In this document: one piece after another, positions 8,815 through 17,634 of the stretch | How positions within the stretch are numbered: position 1 is the first letter of the stretch | How the letters are laid out: every line of letters begins with the position of its first letter | Source of the DNA: Kibdelosporangium aridum | Lineage (GTDB): Bacteria; Actinomycetota; Actinomycetes; Mycobacteriales; Pseudonocardiaceae | DNA: 64,000 nucleotides | Assembly (NCBI RefSeq): GCF_900176515.1 | Contig: NZ_FWXV01000007.1 | Span: 124,001-188,000 of the forward strand | Direction of reading: 5' to 3' | Program-made: the position numbers and the translations under genes | Notes under the pieces: model-generated | Told to the model about the DNA's origin: nothing | Databases searched by the model: none | The model's input: the letters and a program-made list of their open reading frames with translations, nothing else

Positions 8815-8846
8815 GAGAGGGCCGCCCGACACTGGACGGCCCTCTC
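8815..8846. terminator. Bidirectional terminator-like hairpin
   Basis: A 10-bp perfect stem, GAGAGGGCCG (8815-8824) and CGGCCCTCTC (8837-8846), with a 12-base loop. It lies between the 3' ends of the convergent hypothetical gene and the symporter operon, so it can serve both. There is no long T tract, as is common in actinobacteria. Confidence 0.65.
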
Positions 8847-8893
8847 TCCCCAGTCCCCAACCCCCACCCCTGGCGGTCAGGCACTGTGACTAC

Positions 8894-10504
8894 TTAGTGC
8901 GCGACAGCCTTCTCGGCGCCTGCGCCGGTCAACGCCCGCACCTCCATCTCGGCGTACTTGGCGTCGTCACGCTCCTTGGACATGACCGTGCCCAGCCAGC
9001 CGAGGAAGAACGACACCGGGATGGAGACGATGCCCGGGTTGGACAGCGGGAACCAGTCGAAGTCCGCGGTCGGGAACATCGCCGTGGCGCTGCCGGACAC
9101 CGCGGGCGAGAAGACGATCAGGATCAGGCAGACCGCGAGGCCGCCGTAGATGCTCCACAACGCGCCCTGCGTGTTGAACCGCTTCCAGAACAGCGAGTAC
9201 AGGATTGTCGGCAGGTTCGCCGACGCGGCCACCGCGAACGCGAGTGCCACCAGGAACGCGATGTTCTGGCCGTTGGCGAAGATGCCACCGATGATCGCGA
9301 CCGCACCGATCACCAGTGCGGTGATCCGGGCGACCTTGACCTCCTTGGCCGGGTCGGCCTTGCCCTTCTTGATCACGTTGGCGTACACGTCATGGGCGAA
9401 CGACGCGGACGCGGTGATCGTCAGACCGGCCACCACCGCCAGGATCGTCGCGAACGCGACCGCGGCGATGAACCCGAGCAGAACCGGCCCACCGAGCGCT
9501 TGGGCGAGCAGTGGTGCCGCCGAGTTCGCCTTGCCCGGTGCGGCGTTGATCGCCTGCGGACCGACGATCGCACCGGCGCCGTAGCCCAGAACCAGGGTGA
9601 ACAGGTAGAAGATGCCGATCAGCCAAATGGCCCAGACCACCGAGCGACGGGCTTCCTTGGCCGTCGGCACGGTGTAGAAGCGCATCAGGATGTGCGGCAG
9701 GCCAGCGGTTCCGAGCACCAGCGCCAGCGCCAGCGAGACGAAGTCCAGCTGCGTCACGCCGCTCTTGCCGTACTGCTTGCCCGGGTCGAGAACGCCCGCG
9801 CCTGCCTTGTCGACCGCGCCCTGCAGCAGCGACGAGAGGTTGAAGCCGTAGCGGCCGAGCACCCACAGGGTGATCGCGGCGGCACCGGTGATCAGCAAGG
9901 CGGCCTTGATGATCTGCACCCACGTGGTGCCCTTCATGCCGCCGATCAGCACGTACACGATCATGATCACGCCGACGACGGCGATCACCACGGCCTGACC
10001 GGCCTTGCTCGTGATGCCCAGCAGCAGTGCGACCAGACCACCCGCACCAGCCATCTGCGCGAGCAGGTAGAAGAAGGACACCGCCAGGGTTGAGGTCGCG
10101 GCCGCCGCGCGGACCGGCCGCTGGCGCATCCGGAACGCCAGCACGTCACCCATCGTGTACTTGCCTGTGTTCCGCAGAAGTTCGGCGACCAGCAGCAACG
10201 CCACCAGCCACGCGACCAGGAAGCCGATGGAGTAGAGGAATCCGTCGTAGCCGTTCAACGCGATCGCGCCGGCGATGCCGAGGAACGACGCGGCCGACAG
10301 GTAGTCACCGGAGATCGCGATGCCGTTCTGCGGCCCGGTGAAGGCCCGCCCGGCGGCGTAGTAGTCAGCCGCCGTGCGGGAGTTCTTGCTGGCACGGAAC
10401 ACCACGACCAGCGTCACGATGACGAACGCGGCGAAGATCGAGATGTTCAGTGCCGGGCTCGACCCGGAGACACCCTGGGCGACGTCCATCTGAGCGATGT
10501 TCAT
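8894..10504 (-). CDS. Cation/monocarboxylate symporter, SSS family (ActP-like)
   Basis: A 536-residue protein with about 13 membrane helices. The motif ISGDYLSAASFLGIAGAIALNGYDGF and the FRASKNSRTAADYYAAGR start match acetate permease ActP-type sodium/solute symporters. GKYTMGDVLAFRMRQRPVR and GTAGLPHILMRFYTVPTAKEARRS are also typical. It imports acetate or a related short monocarboxylate with a cation. Its ATG overlaps the DUF485 stop by 4 bp (ATGA), the usual yjcH-actP pairing. The true substrate is inferred from family. Confidence 0.85.
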   Translation of the reverse strand: MNIAQMDVAQGVSGSSPALNISIFAAFVIVTLVVVFRASKNSRTAADYYAAGRAFTGPQNGIAISGDYLSAASFLGIAGAIALNGYDGFLYSIGFLVAWLVALLLVAELLRNTGKYTMGDVLAFRMRQRPVRAAAATSTLAVSFFYLLAQMAGAGGLVALLLGITSKAGQAVVIAVVGVIMIVYVLIGGMKGTTWVQIIKAALLITGAAAITLWVLGRYGFNLSSLLQGAVDKAGAGVLDPGKQYGKSGVTQLDFVSLALALVLGTAGLPHILMRFYTVPTAKEARRSVVWAIWLIGIFYLFTLVLGYGAGAIVGPQAINAAPGKANSAAPLLAQALGGPVLLGFIAAVAFATILAVVAGLTITASASFAHDVYANVIKKGKADPAKEVKVARITALVIGAVAIIGGIFANGQNIAFLVALAFAVAASANLPTILYSLFWKRFNTQGALWSIYGGLAVCLILIVFSPAVSGSATAMFPTADFDWFPLSNPGIVSIPVSFFLGWLGTVMSKERDDAKYAEMEVRALTGAGAEKAVAH

Positions 10505-10845
10505 TCGTCGCCTCCTTCGATGTCCTGACGGATCTTCTCCGCCTGCGGGTCGAGCTTCTTGTTGGCGTAGCGGACGTACAGCATCGTGATCACGAACGTC
10601 GACACGAACTGCAGCAGGCCGAGGATCAGTGCGACGTTGATGTTGCCGAAGACCTTGGTCGACATGAAGCCGTGCGCGTAGTCGGCCAGCAGCACGTAAA
10701 CCAGGTACCAGACAAGGAACAGCGCGGTCATCGGGAAGACGAACCGGCGCAACCTGCGCCGCAAGTCAGCGAATTCGGGACTGGCCTGCACTTTCGCCCA
10801 GTCCTGGGCGTCTGGCGGCCGGGTGTCAGGCTCGGTGGTACTCAC
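10501..10845 (-). CDS. DUF485 small membrane protein (YjcH-like)
   Basis: A 114-residue protein with two hydrophobic helices (FPMTALFLVWYLVYVLLADY and NVALILGLLQFVSTFVITML) and the DUF485 end motif YVRYANKKLDPQA. It starts at a GTG. DUF485 proteins are paired with ActP-type symporters and are thought to be accessory subunits. It overlaps the symporter gene by 4 bp. Confidence 0.85.
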   Translation of the reverse strand: MSTTEPDTRPPDAQDWAKVQASPEFADLRRRLRRFVFPMTALFLVWYLVYVLLADYAHGFMSTKVFGNINVALILGLLQFVSTFVITMLYVRYANKKLDPQAEKIRQDIEGGDE

Positions 10846-10909
10846 GCGACCTCCCTGTCACGGCATGTGTTGCGCGACACCATAAGGAAGGATCAGCGCA
10901 CCGCACGGG

Positions 10910-12655
10910 TCAGCGGACAAACCGCCGAACCATGCGACGAACGGTTGACGAACGGCTCTGACCGAAGGTCGAGTGGCGTAGATCACGATCCGGTTGCTCT
11001 CTCAGATGCAGCCGGAGCATCGCGGTCGTGGTCCACGGTGGAGGGCGCCCGAACAAGGAGACCACGACCATGGTGCCGAACGCGAGCGGAACCGACCAGG
11101 GTGCGGGCTGCGCCACCAGGATCGCCAACCAACCGTGCACAGGTGGTCCGAACAGCGTCATCACAATGGCGCCCGCGGTGGCGAGCAAACCCACTGCCAC
11201 ACCGGCGATCGCGCCCTGCGCGGTGAGCCGGGACCACCAGATGCCGAGCACCAGCAGCGGGCTGAATGTGGACGCCGCGACGGTGAACCCCCATGTCACA
11301 AGGATTCCCGCGTCGAGCCGCGCGGCGGGCAACGCCAGCAACACGACCGCCGCTGCCGCCAGGAACACTGTTACCCGCAGCTGCCGGAGGCCTCCGGCGA
11401 GCAGGTCGTGCGAGATCGCACCGGAAACCACGAGCAGCAAACCCAACGAGGTAGCCAAAAACGCCGCGAACGCACCAGCGGTCAGTAACGCGGTGAACGC
11501 GTCCCCCCACGCTCCGTTATCCACTTGGGACGGTAGTGCGACGACTGCCGTATCGGTTGCGCCCGTTAGGTACAGCTGCGGTACCAGCACCCGGCCGAGT
11601 ACGCCGTAGATGCCAGGGAAGAGATAGAAGGCGCTCAGCAGAACGACTGTGAGCGCGGCGGTCCGGCGTGCCGCGCGACCGTCCGGACTGGTGTGGAAGC
11701 GCATCAACACGTGCGGGAGGCCCATCGTGCCGAGCATCGTGGCCAGCAGTACGGCCCATGTGCCCAGCAGCGGATACCCCTCGCCTTGCAGGTCGATCAG
11801 CGGTCGTTCCCAGCCGGGTGCGCCGGGTGGCGTCTGCCCTTTGACGCCGGGAACCGGTGCCCCTTGGGGAAAGATGTACTCGCTGCCCGCTGGTACTTGA
11901 AATTCCCCAACAGGCAACGTGATCGGCCCGTTCGACGCGTCACGCACCGTGGTCGGCTCGGTGACGTCGAGTGTGACCGAGGCGCGGAACGTCACGTGGG
12001 TCTCGTGGCCGAAGTGCGTGAATTCCACCGGGTGCACGGCTTCCTCACGGACATCCGGGCCGACCCGCAGCAGCAGCCAAATCGCGGGAATGATGAAAAG
12101 GACGAGCTTCAAACAGAATTGGAATGCCTGGACGTATGTGGCCGCGCGCATCCCGCCAAGGGCGAGGGTCACGGCGACCACGACACCCGCGATCACGACA
12201 CCGACCCAGTATTGCGATCCACTGACGACACTGAGCACAAGTCCGGCCGTGCGGAACTGCGGCACCAGGTACAGACCACCGATCACCAGAATGGCGACCG
12301 CGGCCAGTCTGCGCAGCGGCGGGGAGGCCAATCTCGCCTCGGCGAAATCCGGTACGGTCAGCGCGCCGGAACGCCGCATGGGCGCGGCGACCAATGCCAG
12401 CATGGCGATATACCCGGCGGTGAACCCGACCGGATACCACAGCGCGCCGACCCCGTCCTTGACGACAAGTCCAGCAACGCCAAGGAAGGACGCCGCCGAA
12501 AGGTACTCCCCCGACACCGCGGCCGAGTTCAGCAGCGGCGACACCCGGCGGGAGGCGACGAGGAAGTCCGATGTCGTGCGCATCGCGGCGACCCCGCGCA
12601 GCCCGATCAGCAGGGTGATCAGCACGACCGGCGTCACCGCGAGCGCGGCGATCAC
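10910..12655 (-). CDS. Second SSS-family symporter (ActP-like), under two-component control by position
   Basis: A 581-residue polytopic protein. It carries the family motif SGEYLSAASFLGVAGLVVKDG and GTMGLPHVLMRFHTSPDGRAARR, as in the first symporter, but has a ~90-residue insertion around residues 210-300 (with LDVTEPTTVRDASNGPITL and VKGQTPPGAPGWE) that should be an extracytoplasmic loop. The start is GTG 12655, overlapping the stop of the upstream small membrane protein as GTGA. A longer frame to 12790 exists but is antisense-like. The operon begins with a LytS/LytTR pair, which in other bacteria (BtsSR, YpdAB) controls pyruvate or carboxylate uptake, so a regulated monocarboxylate transporter is the best guess. 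Confidence 0.8.
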   Translation of the reverse strand: MIAALAVTPVVLITLLIGLRGVAAMRTTSDFLVASRRVSPLLNSAAVSGEYLSAASFLGVAGLVVKDGVGALWYPVGFTAGYIAMLALVAAPMRRSGALTVPDFAEARLASPPLRRLAAVAILVIGGLYLVPQFRTAGLVLSVVSGSQYWVGVVIAGVVVAVTLALGGMRAATYVQAFQFCLKLVLFIIPAIWLLLRVGPDVREEAVHPVEFTHFGHETHVTFRASVTLDVTEPTTVRDASNGPITLPVGEFQVPAGSEYIFPQGAPVPGVKGQTPPGAPGWERPLIDLQGEGYPLLGTWAVLLATMLGTMGLPHVLMRFHTSPDGRAARRTAALTVVLLSAFYLFPGIYGVLGRVLVPQLYLTGATDTAVVALPSQVDNGAWGDAFTALLTAGAFAAFLATSLGLLLVVSGAISHDLLAGGLRQLRVTVFLAAAAVVLLALPAARLDAGILVTWGFTVAASTFSPLLVLGIWWSRLTAQGAIAGVAVGLLATAGAIVMTLFGPPVHGWLAILVAQPAPWSVPLAFGTMVVVSLFGRPPPWTTTAMLRLHLREQPDRDLRHSTFGQSRSSTVRRMVRRFVR

Positions 12656-12999
12656 GCTTGGTCCTCCGGCTTTTCCGCCCGGCGCAGCTGCCAGATCGCA
12701 AGGAAGACCATGGCAGGGAACGGAATCAGCACGACGGCCAGCCATGACACCGGGATCCCGAGCAGCCGCATGGTATCCAGCTGCGGCCACTGCGAGAACA
12801 CCAAGGGCAGCAACAACACCAGCGCGAACAACCAGGCGACCGCGACCATCGCCCGACGGCGCTGGATCCGGAAAAGCCGTTGTGCCCGTTCAACATCGGC
12901 TGGATCGAGTACCGGAACACGCCAGCGTCCGCGTGACCGTTTCCGGGCGTGCGCCAGCCTCGTCTGCGGACTGGTCACTGCGACCCTGCGGTGCGGCAT
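12652..12999 (-). CDS. Small membrane protein, probable DUF485-like symporter partner
   Basis: A 115-residue protein with a basic N-terminus and two hydrophobic helices (MVAVAWLFALVLLLPLVFS and LGIPVSWLAVVLIPFPAMVF). Size, two-helix layout and position directly before an SSS symporter mirror the DUF485-ActP pair 2 kb away, though sequence similarity to that copy is weak by eye. Both ends overlap neighbours by 4 bp (ATGA with the response regulator, GTGA with the symporter), so the operon is tightly coupled. Confidence 0.65.
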   Translation of the reverse strand: MPHRRVAVTSPQTRLAHARKRSRGRWRVPVLDPADVERAQRLFRIQRRRAMVAVAWLFALVLLLPLVFSQWPQLDTMRLLGIPVSWLAVVLIPFPAMVFLAIWQLRRAEKPEDQA

Positions 13000-13742
13000 C
13001 AGGGCCGTCCGTCCAGTTCGCCACGCTGCGCCGCCTGAAGCAAGCGCTCGCGCAGCTCCCGGGAATGCCTGCGGGACACCGGGACATCGCCTGCCGCGGT
13101 GTGCGCCAGCAGTCCACCGGCCGAGTCACTGCGCAACTCGCGGACCGATCCGAGCGACAGCAGGAAGCCGCGGTGCACGCGCAGGAAACCCGCGCTCTCC
13201 CAGTACTCCTGGAGCCGGGAGATCGGCATGCGGACCAGATGCGACCCGTTCTTGGTGTAGAGCCGGACGTAATCGCCTTGCGCTTCGACAAAAACGACGT
13301 CACTGCGGCGAATGTAGTGCGTGCGCCCGGCGGCTTCGACGGGCAACGCGGCCATCGCGTCGAGCTTCGGCGCCGGTTCCGCGTGCCGGTTGACCCTTGC
13401 CAGGGTGTCCGCGAGTCGTTCCGCGCGCAGTGGTTTGAGCAGATAGTCCACCGCACCGATGCCGAAGGCCGCGACGGCGTGTTCCTGGTGCGCGGTCACG
13501 AACACGATGGCCGGCGGGTCGCTGAGTTTGCGCAGCAGCGAAGCCAGTTCGAGGCCGTCGAGCCCGGGCATGGAGATGTCGAGGAACACCGCACCGAACT
13601 GACCACTTTGGATCATCTTGAGCGCGGTGATCGGGTCGGCGGCACCGGCCACCTCGTCGACCTCGGGCGCGTCCTTGAGCATCCGGACCAGTTCCTCCAG
13701 CGCCGCGGGCACGTCGTCGACGGCGAGCACGGTCAGTCCCAT
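12999..13742 (-). CDS. LytTR-family response regulator
   Basis: A 247-residue regulator. The receiver domain (1-~120) has the acidic pair at DD 9-10, the phospho-acceptor Asp55 in AVFLDISMPGLDG, and the conserved Lys in YLLKPLRAERL. The C-terminal LytTR DNA-binding domain runs from ~145, with ARGDYVRLYT-like EAQGDYVRLYTKNGSH and FLRVHRGFLLSL. Start ATG 13742 overlaps the kinase stop as ATGA. By position it answers to the LytS kinase and probably controls the downstream symporter operon. Confidence 0.88.
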   Translation of the reverse strand: MGLTVLAVDDVPAALEELVRMLKDAPEVDEVAGAADPITALKMIQSGQFGAVFLDISMPGLDGLELASLLRKLSDPPAIVFVTAHQEHAVAAFGIGAVDYLLKPLRAERLADTLARVNRHAEPAPKLDAMAALPVEAAGRTHYIRRSDVVFVEAQGDYVRLYTKNGSHLVRMPISRLQEYWESAGFLRVHRGFLLSLGSVRELRSDSAGGLLAHTAAGDVPVSRRHSRELRERLLQAAQRGELDGRP

Positions 13743-14809
13743 CACGGCATCACCCCAGGCTGGAACATCGGCACGCGGACGACCACCCGGGTGCCCGCCT
13801 CTGGCGCGGTCTCCACCACGAGCCCGAACCACGACCCGTAGACGTAGCGCAGCCTACGGTCCACATTGTTCAATCCGACGCTGTCGGATTTGCCCTGGCC
13901 GGCCAGTATCCGCTCGGCCATGGCCGGGTCCATGCCCACTCCGTCGTCCTCGATGCTGATCACGCAGTCCGACCCCTCGGCTTCGCCTCGCACTTGCACC
14001 AATCCCGGCTCTGAGCGCGGCTCGATCCCGTGCCGCACGGCGTTTTCCACCAGCGGCTGCAACACCAGGTACGGGATCGCGACCGCCAGCACCTCCGGCG
14101 CCACCCGGATCTGCACCCGCAACCTGTCGCCGAGCATGGCGCGCTGCAACGCGAAGTAGGCCTCGATCGCGTGGAACTCGTCGGCGACGGTCGTGTAGTC
14201 GCCGTGCCGGGCGAGGTGGTAGCGGGTGTAGTCGGCGAAGTCCAGCATCAGCTCACGGGAGCGGTCCGGGTCGGACTTCACCAGCGACGCGATCACCGTG
14301 AGGGCGTTGTACACGAAGTGCGGCGAGATCTCGGCTCGCAGGTTCTCCAGCTCGGACTGGGCCACTTGGTCGGCGATGGCTTCGAGGCGGCTGCGCTCGA
14401 GCGCGTCGCTGATCCAGTCGGCCATCTGCCTGACCGGCGACATCCGGCTCGCGCCCGCGACCACCAGCACACCGGCCAACTCGTCGCGCGCGTGCAGCGG
14501 CTGCGCGACGGTCGGCAGCCGCCCGGCCTTCGTCTCGCTGTGCAGGACGTCCTCGACCAACGCCATCACGTCCACACCGGTCGGGGCCTGCCCGACCCAG
14601 ACCAGACGGCCGGACAAGTCGGCCAGGCCGACCCCGTCGACCTCCAGCAACCTGCGGACTCCCCGCGCGGCCGCGCGCACGCGGGGGCCGGACAGGCCGC
14701 CCGCGAGGTCGTCCGCGACCCGCCTGGCCACGCCGAGGGCCGCCAGCCCACCCCGGGACCGGGACCGCCAGGACCTGGCGGGTTCCTGACCGGGCAGCAC
14801 AGACATCAC
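13742..14809 (-). CDS. LytS-type sensor histidine kinase without membrane anchor
   Basis: A 355-residue kinase. The His_kinase domain has the phospho-acceptor in SPHFVYNALTVIASLVKSD (His164), the N box LVENAVRHG (Asn256) and the G box EDDGVGMD (~287). Residues 50-125 look like a GAF-type sensor (VDGVGLADLSGRLVWVG). No membrane helix is visible, so it probably senses a cytoplasmic signal. The first codon is GTG (14809) with an ATG next (14806). It heads the kinase-regulator-small membrane protein-symporter operon. Confidence 0.85.
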   Translation of the reverse strand: MMSVLPGQEPARSWRSRSRGGLAALGVARRVADDLAGGLSGPRVRAAARGVRRLLEVDGVGLADLSGRLVWVGQAPTGVDVMALVEDVLHSETKAGRLPTVAQPLHARDELAGVLVVAGASRMSPVRQMADWISDALERSRLEAIADQVAQSELENLRAEISPHFVYNALTVIASLVKSDPDRSRELMLDFADYTRYHLARHGDYTTVADEFHAIEAYFALQRAMLGDRLRVQIRVAPEVLAVAIPYLVLQPLVENAVRHGIEPRSEPGLVQVRGEAEGSDCVISIEDDGVGMDPAMAERILAGQGKSDSVGLNNVDRRLRYVYGSWFGLVVETAPEAGTRVVVRVPMFQPGVMP

Positions 14810-14856
14810 GGCTCCATCGCGTCGATTCGCGGGGTCGACGAACCAGGCCTGAGATC

Positions 14857-15978
14857 TTACGTCGAATGGGTGGTTGGCACGCTCAGCGCGAGCAGGGCGG
14901 TGTCGTCGTCGAGACCGCTGCCGAACCCCGCGAGTAACCTGGTCAGCTCGTTGACGAGTCCCGTGGCCGTTGTCGGCGCGAGGTTGGCGGTGTACTCCAG
15001 CAAAGCCTGTTCGTTGTATCGGCCGTGTGCGGTGCGCGCCTCGATCAGGCCGTCGGTGTACAACAGCAACGCATCGCCCGGGCCGATACGCAGCTGGATG
15101 TCGGCGAAATAGGCGTCGCGCAAGGGACCGATCAGCTGTCCGCCGGGAATGTGCTGGTACGCCGCGGTGCCGTCGGCGCGGATCAGCAAAGCAGGTGGAT
15201 GGCCGCCGGTGGCGAGCGTGACGGCGAAACCGTCGCTGTCGGGAACCAGCAGGCCGGTGATCGCCGTGCTGAACCGGAGGTCTGGGCCGGAGAACTCCCG
15301 GTTGAGCGCGGTGTTCAGGTCACGCAGCACGGTAACGGGGTTCGGGTCGCGGGTGGCGGACGCACGCATCGTGTACCTGGTCAGCGATGTCACGACCGCC
15401 GCGTCCGCGCCTTTGCCGCTGACGTCCCCCAAGAAGAAGCCCCACCGGTCGTCGGACAGCGCGAACAGGTCGTAGTAGTCGCCGCCGACCTGGTCGGTCG
15501 AGGCCGGGTGGTAGTAGCTCGCGATCTCCAGCCCTGGCACGTCCGGCAGGGACGGCGGCAGCAGCGTCTGCTGGAGCGTGCTGGCCAACCGCTCGGCCTG
15601 CCTGCGTGCCCGCAGCAGCTCCTGTTCGTACGAGCGGCGCTCACGGGCGTCGAACACGACGGTGCGGATGATCGTGTCCTTGACCACCGAGCTGACCATC
15701 ACCGGCAGCCTCGATCCGTCCGCGGCCCGCAGCTCCAGGGCGATACCGCTGATCCGCCCCTGCATCGCCAGCAAGGGCGCGAAGTGTGTCTCGTGGTAGA
15801 TCTTGCCGCCGATGGTCAGCAGGTCAGCGAAGCGCCGACGGCCGACGACGTCGTCGCGCGCGTATCCGAGCCAGTCCAGCAGGGTCGCGTTGATCCTGAC
15901 GATCGTGCCGTCCGGCAGTGTCGAGAGGTAGCCGCACGGCGCGTTCTCGTAGAGGTCTTCGGCGTCCTGCTCGAACAT
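14857..15978 (-). CDS. PAS-PP2C (SpoIIE-type) serine phosphatase, RsbP-like
   Basis: A 373-residue protein. An N-terminal PAS domain (~8-110: DLYENAPCGYLSTLPDGTIV, then DWLGYARDDVVGRRRFADLL) is followed by a short helical linker (YEQELLRARRQAERLASTLQ) and a PP2C/SpoIIE domain (~135-370) with metal-binding aspartates in GGDYYDLF and GDVSGKGADAA and the late GLDDDTALLAL. PAS plus PP2C is the RsbP architecture. The gene overlaps the RsbQ-like hydrolase stop as ATGA. It is therefore a good candidate for the phosphatase of a partner-switch that acts on an anti-sigma antagonist, but no STAS or anti-sigma gene lies in the window. Confidence 0.82.
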   Translation of the reverse strand: MFEQDAEDLYENAPCGYLSTLPDGTIVRINATLLDWLGYARDDVVGRRRFADLLTIGGKIYHETHFAPLLAMQGRISGIALELRAADGSRLPVMVSSVVKDTIIRTVVFDARERRSYEQELLRARRQAERLASTLQQTLLPPSLPDVPGLEIASYYHPASTDQVGGDYYDLFALSDDRWGFFLGDVSGKGADAAVVTSLTRYTMRASATRDPNPVTVLRDLNTALNREFSGPDLRFSTAITGLLVPDSDGFAVTLATGGHPPALLIRADGTAAYQHIPGGQLIGPLRDAYFADIQLRIGPGDALLLYTDGLIEARTAHGRYNEQALLEYTANLAPTTATGLVNELTRLLAGFGSGLDDDTALLALSVPTTHST

Positions 15979-16775
15979 CACGAAGCCGCGAACGAGGCGA
16001 TCGCGTCGGCGGTCTCGCGCGGCGCGCTCAGCTGTGGACAGTGCCCGGTGGCCGCCAGCGTCACCAGCTGGCAGCCGGGAATGTGGTCGCGGACGTACTG
16101 GCCGACCTCACGCGGCGCGATCACGTCCTGCGCGCACTCGATCGCCAGCGTCGGCACCGGCACCTTGGGCAGATCGGTGCGGTTGTCGGCCAGGAAGGTG
16201 GCGCGGGCGAACACCCTGGCGATCGCCGGGTCGGTCCGGCAGAAGGCGTTCTGCAGTTCCTCGCCCAGCTCGGGCCGGTCCGGGTTGCCCATGATCACCG
16301 GTGCCATCGCCGCCGACCAGCCCAGGTAGTTGCTCTCCAGCGACTCCAGCAGCTCGTCGATGTCCGCGGGGCTGAAGCCGCCCCGGTAGTCGCCGTCGTC
16401 GATGTACCGCGGCGACGGCGTGACCAGGATCAGCTTGGCGAACCGCGTGGGCTCGGCGATCGCCGCAAGCACACCGACCATCGCGCTGACCGAATGCCCG
16501 ACGAACACGACGTCCCGCAAGTCCAGCTGACGGCAGATCTCCAGTACGTCCTCGGCGTAGCCGTCGAGGCTGGCGTACCGCTGCGGCCGCCACGCCGTCA
16601 TGTCCGACTGACCCGAGCCGACGTAGTCGAACAGCACGAGCCGGAACCGCTCGGCCAAGATCGGCGTGACCAGCCGCCACAGGTTCTGGTCGCAGCCGAA
16701 ACCATGCGCGAGCAGGAGCGTCGGCCCGTCCGCACGGCCTGCCACGACAATGTTGTTTCGGCTACGTACATCCAT
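15978..16775 (-). CDS. Alpha/beta hydrolase, RsbQ-like
   Basis: A 265-residue hydrolase. HGFGCDQNLWRLV, FDYVGSGQSDMTAW and VGHSVSAMVG (nucleophile Ser95) follow the Bacillus RsbQ sequence closely as I recall it, as do the acid (ECAQDVIAP) and the catalytic His (ATGHCPQLSAP). RsbQ is required with RsbP for energy-stress activation of sigma B and belongs to the family that includes the strigolactone and karrikin receptors. Start ATG 16775; only 16 bp separate it from the divergent GNAT gene. It overlaps the RsbP-like gene by 3 bases, supporting joint function. Confidence 0.82.
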   Translation of the reverse strand: MDVRSRNNIVVAGRADGPTLLLAHGFGCDQNLWRLVTPILAERFRLVLFDYVGSGQSDMTAWRPQRYASLDGYAEDVLEICRQLDLRDVVFVGHSVSAMVGVLAAIAEPTRFAKLILVTPSPRYIDDGDYRGGFSPADIDELLESLESNYLGWSAAMAPVIMGNPDRPELGEELQNAFCRTDPAIARVFARATFLADNRTDLPKVPVPTLAIECAQDVIAPREVGQYVRDHIPGCQLVTLAATGHCPQLSAPRETADAIASFAAS

Positions 16776-16791
16776 GGGGCACCATCCTGGC

Positions 16792-17634
16792 ATGGTCAAG
16801 GCCGTCGAACGGCAGTACACCGGCCCAGCCGACTTGCGCGCCATGCAGTCGCTGGCCGAGCGGATCTGGTCACCGGCCAGCCATTGCCACGTCGGTGACC
16901 TGGCGTGGCAGCGCTTCGAGCACGTCGGCCGGGAGCCTGCATGGCGGACCCGGCTCTGGGAGGCCGACGGCCAGGTCGTGGCGTGGGGCTGGGCAGAGGC
17001 GGGTCATTTGTCGTTGCTGGTCGATCCCGCGTGGCCGGAACTGGCCGGATCGGTGCTGGACTGGGCGTCGCCGTCCGAGGTGAAGGTCCTGGACGGCGAG
17101 AAACACGTGATCACGGCGTTGGAGCGGCGTGGTTTCCAGGTCGCGTCGGACGCGCCGTTCCACCACTACATGTCGCGTTCGCTCGCCGAGGTGCCTTCGC
17201 CGGCGCTGCCTGACGGTTTCGTGGCGCGTCCGGCCGGCTCGGCTGATGTTGACCGCCGGGTGGAGGTTCATCGGGCGGCTTGGCATCCGTCGCGTGTGAC
17301 TGTCGAGAGCTATCGGAATGTGATGGCCGCGTGGCCTTATCGGGGTTCTCTGGACTGGGTGGTCGAGGCGCCGGACGGGCGGTTCGCCGCGTACTGCCTG
17401 ATCTGGCTGGACGCCGTCAACTCGGTGGCCGAGCTCGAACCGGTGGGCACGGATCCCGCTTTTCGCGGGATGGGCCTGGCCACGGCTGTGTGCTTGGCCG
17501 CCATGCGGGCCGCTTCCGAGGCCGGCGCCGAACAAGCGATTGTGTATCCGGTGGACGGGTATCCGGCGGTCAAGCTCTACCAGGGCCTCGGTTTCACGCC
17601 CTACGCGCGGACTTTCACCTACCGGAGGCCGTGA
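16792..17634 (+). CDS. GNAT-family N-acetyltransferase
   Basis: A 280-residue protein that looks like two GNAT halves, the second with the acetyl-CoA loop GTDPAFRGMGLATAVCLAAM and the end motif YPAVKLYQGLGFTPYARTFTY. The N-terminal half is more diverged. ATG 16792 is chosen since the fold starts at RQYTGPADLRAM. It overlaps the next gene by one base (TGATG). Acceptor unknown. Confidence 0.8.
   Translation: MVKAVERQYTGPADLRAMQSLAERIWSPASHCHVGDLAWQRFEHVGREPAWRTRLWEADGQVVAWGWAEAGHLSLLVDPAWPELAGSVLDWASPSEVKVLDGEKHVITALERRGFQVASDAPFHHYMSRSLAEVPSPALPDGFVARPAGSADVDRRVEVHRAAWHPSRVTVESYRNVMAAWPYRGSLDWVVEAPDGRFAAYCLIWLDAVNSVAELEPVGTDPAFRGMGLATAVCLAAMRAASEAGAEQAIVYPVDGYPAVKLYQGLGFTPYARTFTYRRP

Noticed and set aside
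11693..13841. Very long + strand frames over the symporter/LytTR operon
   Set aside because: Opposite to an overlapping operon with complete motifs; composition is shadow-like.
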